A DNA stretch of 64,000 bases, taken from NCBI RefSeq assembly GCF_021432385.1, contig NZ_JAEACT010000002.1, forward strand, positions 124,001 to 188,000, in the 5' to 3' direction. The DNA is from Clostridium hydrogenum (GTDB lineage: Bacteria; Bacillota; Clostridia; Clostridiales; Clostridiaceae). Of the stretch, positions 63,710 through 64,000 are shown piece after piece; position 1 is the stretch's first letter; each line of letters begins with the position of its first letter. The translations under genes were made by a program, and so were the position numbers. Under the pieces are notes generated by a model. That model saw only the letters and a program-made list of their open reading frames with translations. It did no database searches and was not told the origin of the DNA.

Positions 63710-63903
63710 TACTTGAAGGTATAGTGTTTCAGAACAATTTAAATAGAATCTAATAAATATTAGAGCGTAAATCTTAAAATACTTAGAAATTTCAATTGTT
63801 TGAACGACAGTGAGTTATTGAAATTTCTTAGGATTTTAAAATTTACGCTCTTAGATTTATAGATTCTATTTAATGTTCTGTAATACTATACCTTCAAGTA
63901 CTT
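63710..63903. repeat. Family C palindromic element, copy 5
   Basis: Outer arms CTTGAAGGTATAGT / ACTATACCTTCAAG, middle AATAGAATC / GATTCTATT and TAGAGCGTAAA / TTTACGCTCTTA. Apex on the minus strand: AAATTTCA-ATAACTCAC...TTCAAACAAT-TGAAATTT. Its right arm overlaps the last codons of the partial gene at the window end. Confidence 0.75.
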
Positions 63904-64000
63904 CCACTTGCCTTTTTTCATTCTCCTCAAATACATAACAGATCTTGAGCTGAAATCAAAGAATATTCCTATCATTACAGCAGTCATTCCTATTCCAAGC
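63886..64000 (-). CDS. C-terminal end of an unidentified protein (runs off the window)
   Basis: The last 37 residues read on the minus strand: a hydrophobic stretch (LGIGMTAVMIGIFF) then DFSSRSVMYLRRMKKGKWKY and a TAG stop at 63886-63888. It looks like the last membrane segment and basic tail of an integral membrane protein. The final codons lie in the arm of the family C palindrome. The frame is supported only by lack of stops and the membrane-protein-like composition. Confidence 0.45.
   Translation of the reverse strand, partial: LGIGMTAVMIGIFFDFSSRSVMYLRRMKKGKWKYLKV

Overview
The window looks like a low-GC, spore-forming Clostridium chromosome segment. It is strongly AT-rich, AGGAGG-type ribosome sites are common, many starts are TTG, and it carries two spore-germinant receptor loci of the GerK type and a solventogenic-type butanol dehydrogenase. 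The set of neighbours (class I ribonucleotide reductase, MarR plus paired ABC exporters, DegV, Bdh next to gerK) recalls Clostridium acetobutylicum and relatives. That species-level statement is from memory and was not searched.

Layout. 1-4.3 kb: start of a ribonucleotide reductase alpha gene with NrdR-type boxes, a flavin-reductase-like protein, an S41 protease lipoprotein and a membrane protein. 4.8-9.2 kb: a membrane-anchored GH31 glycosidase with a cre-like operator, then a multicopper oxidase. 9.4-11 kb: a small HTH regulator with two related membrane proteins. 11.2-15.4 kb: a marR-ABC-ABC exporter operon with a palindromic operator. 15.6-17.6 kb: an ECF sigma factor with a DUF4179-type membrane partner. 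17.9-25.5 kb: DegV, a class-I amidotransferase, a papain-like protease, an APC permease and a DAACS transporter. 25.8-28.0 kb: a GlnK/GlnL-like two-component pair divergent from the DAACS transporter.

28.1-34.7 kb is a compact defence island. rdrA and rdrB make a complete two-gene RADAR anti-phage system. Divergent from it is a type III toxin-antitoxin module: promoter, two 48-bp RNA repeats that can fold as a pseudoknot, a terminator, then a TenpN/CptN-like toxin. 34.8-41.2 kb holds glycosyltransferases and sugar-nucleotide epimerases. 41.3-52.3 kb holds a MATE exporter, an AraC/GH39-like regulator, HelD, two GNAT acetyltransferases, a VanY-type carboxypeptidase and a butanol dehydrogenase. 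52.9-63.3 kb holds two divergent gerK-type operons, the right one with amplified gerKB/gerKC copies and a decayed gerKC.

Three families of non-coding repeats fill most intergenic spaces. Family A/B (about 240 bp) has ends made of degenerate 7-bp repeats in two flavours, TGTACTC and TGTGAAT, including one element with one end of each kind. Family C (190-330 bp) comprises long palindromes sharing an apical-loop sequence while the surrounding stems differ and still pair. Family D is a roughly 98-bp element inserted inside two A/B elements; its end motif is tandemly repeated near 63.5 kb and resembles an IS200/IS605 right end. No tRNA, rRNA, CRISPR array, intact transposase or phage gene was seen.
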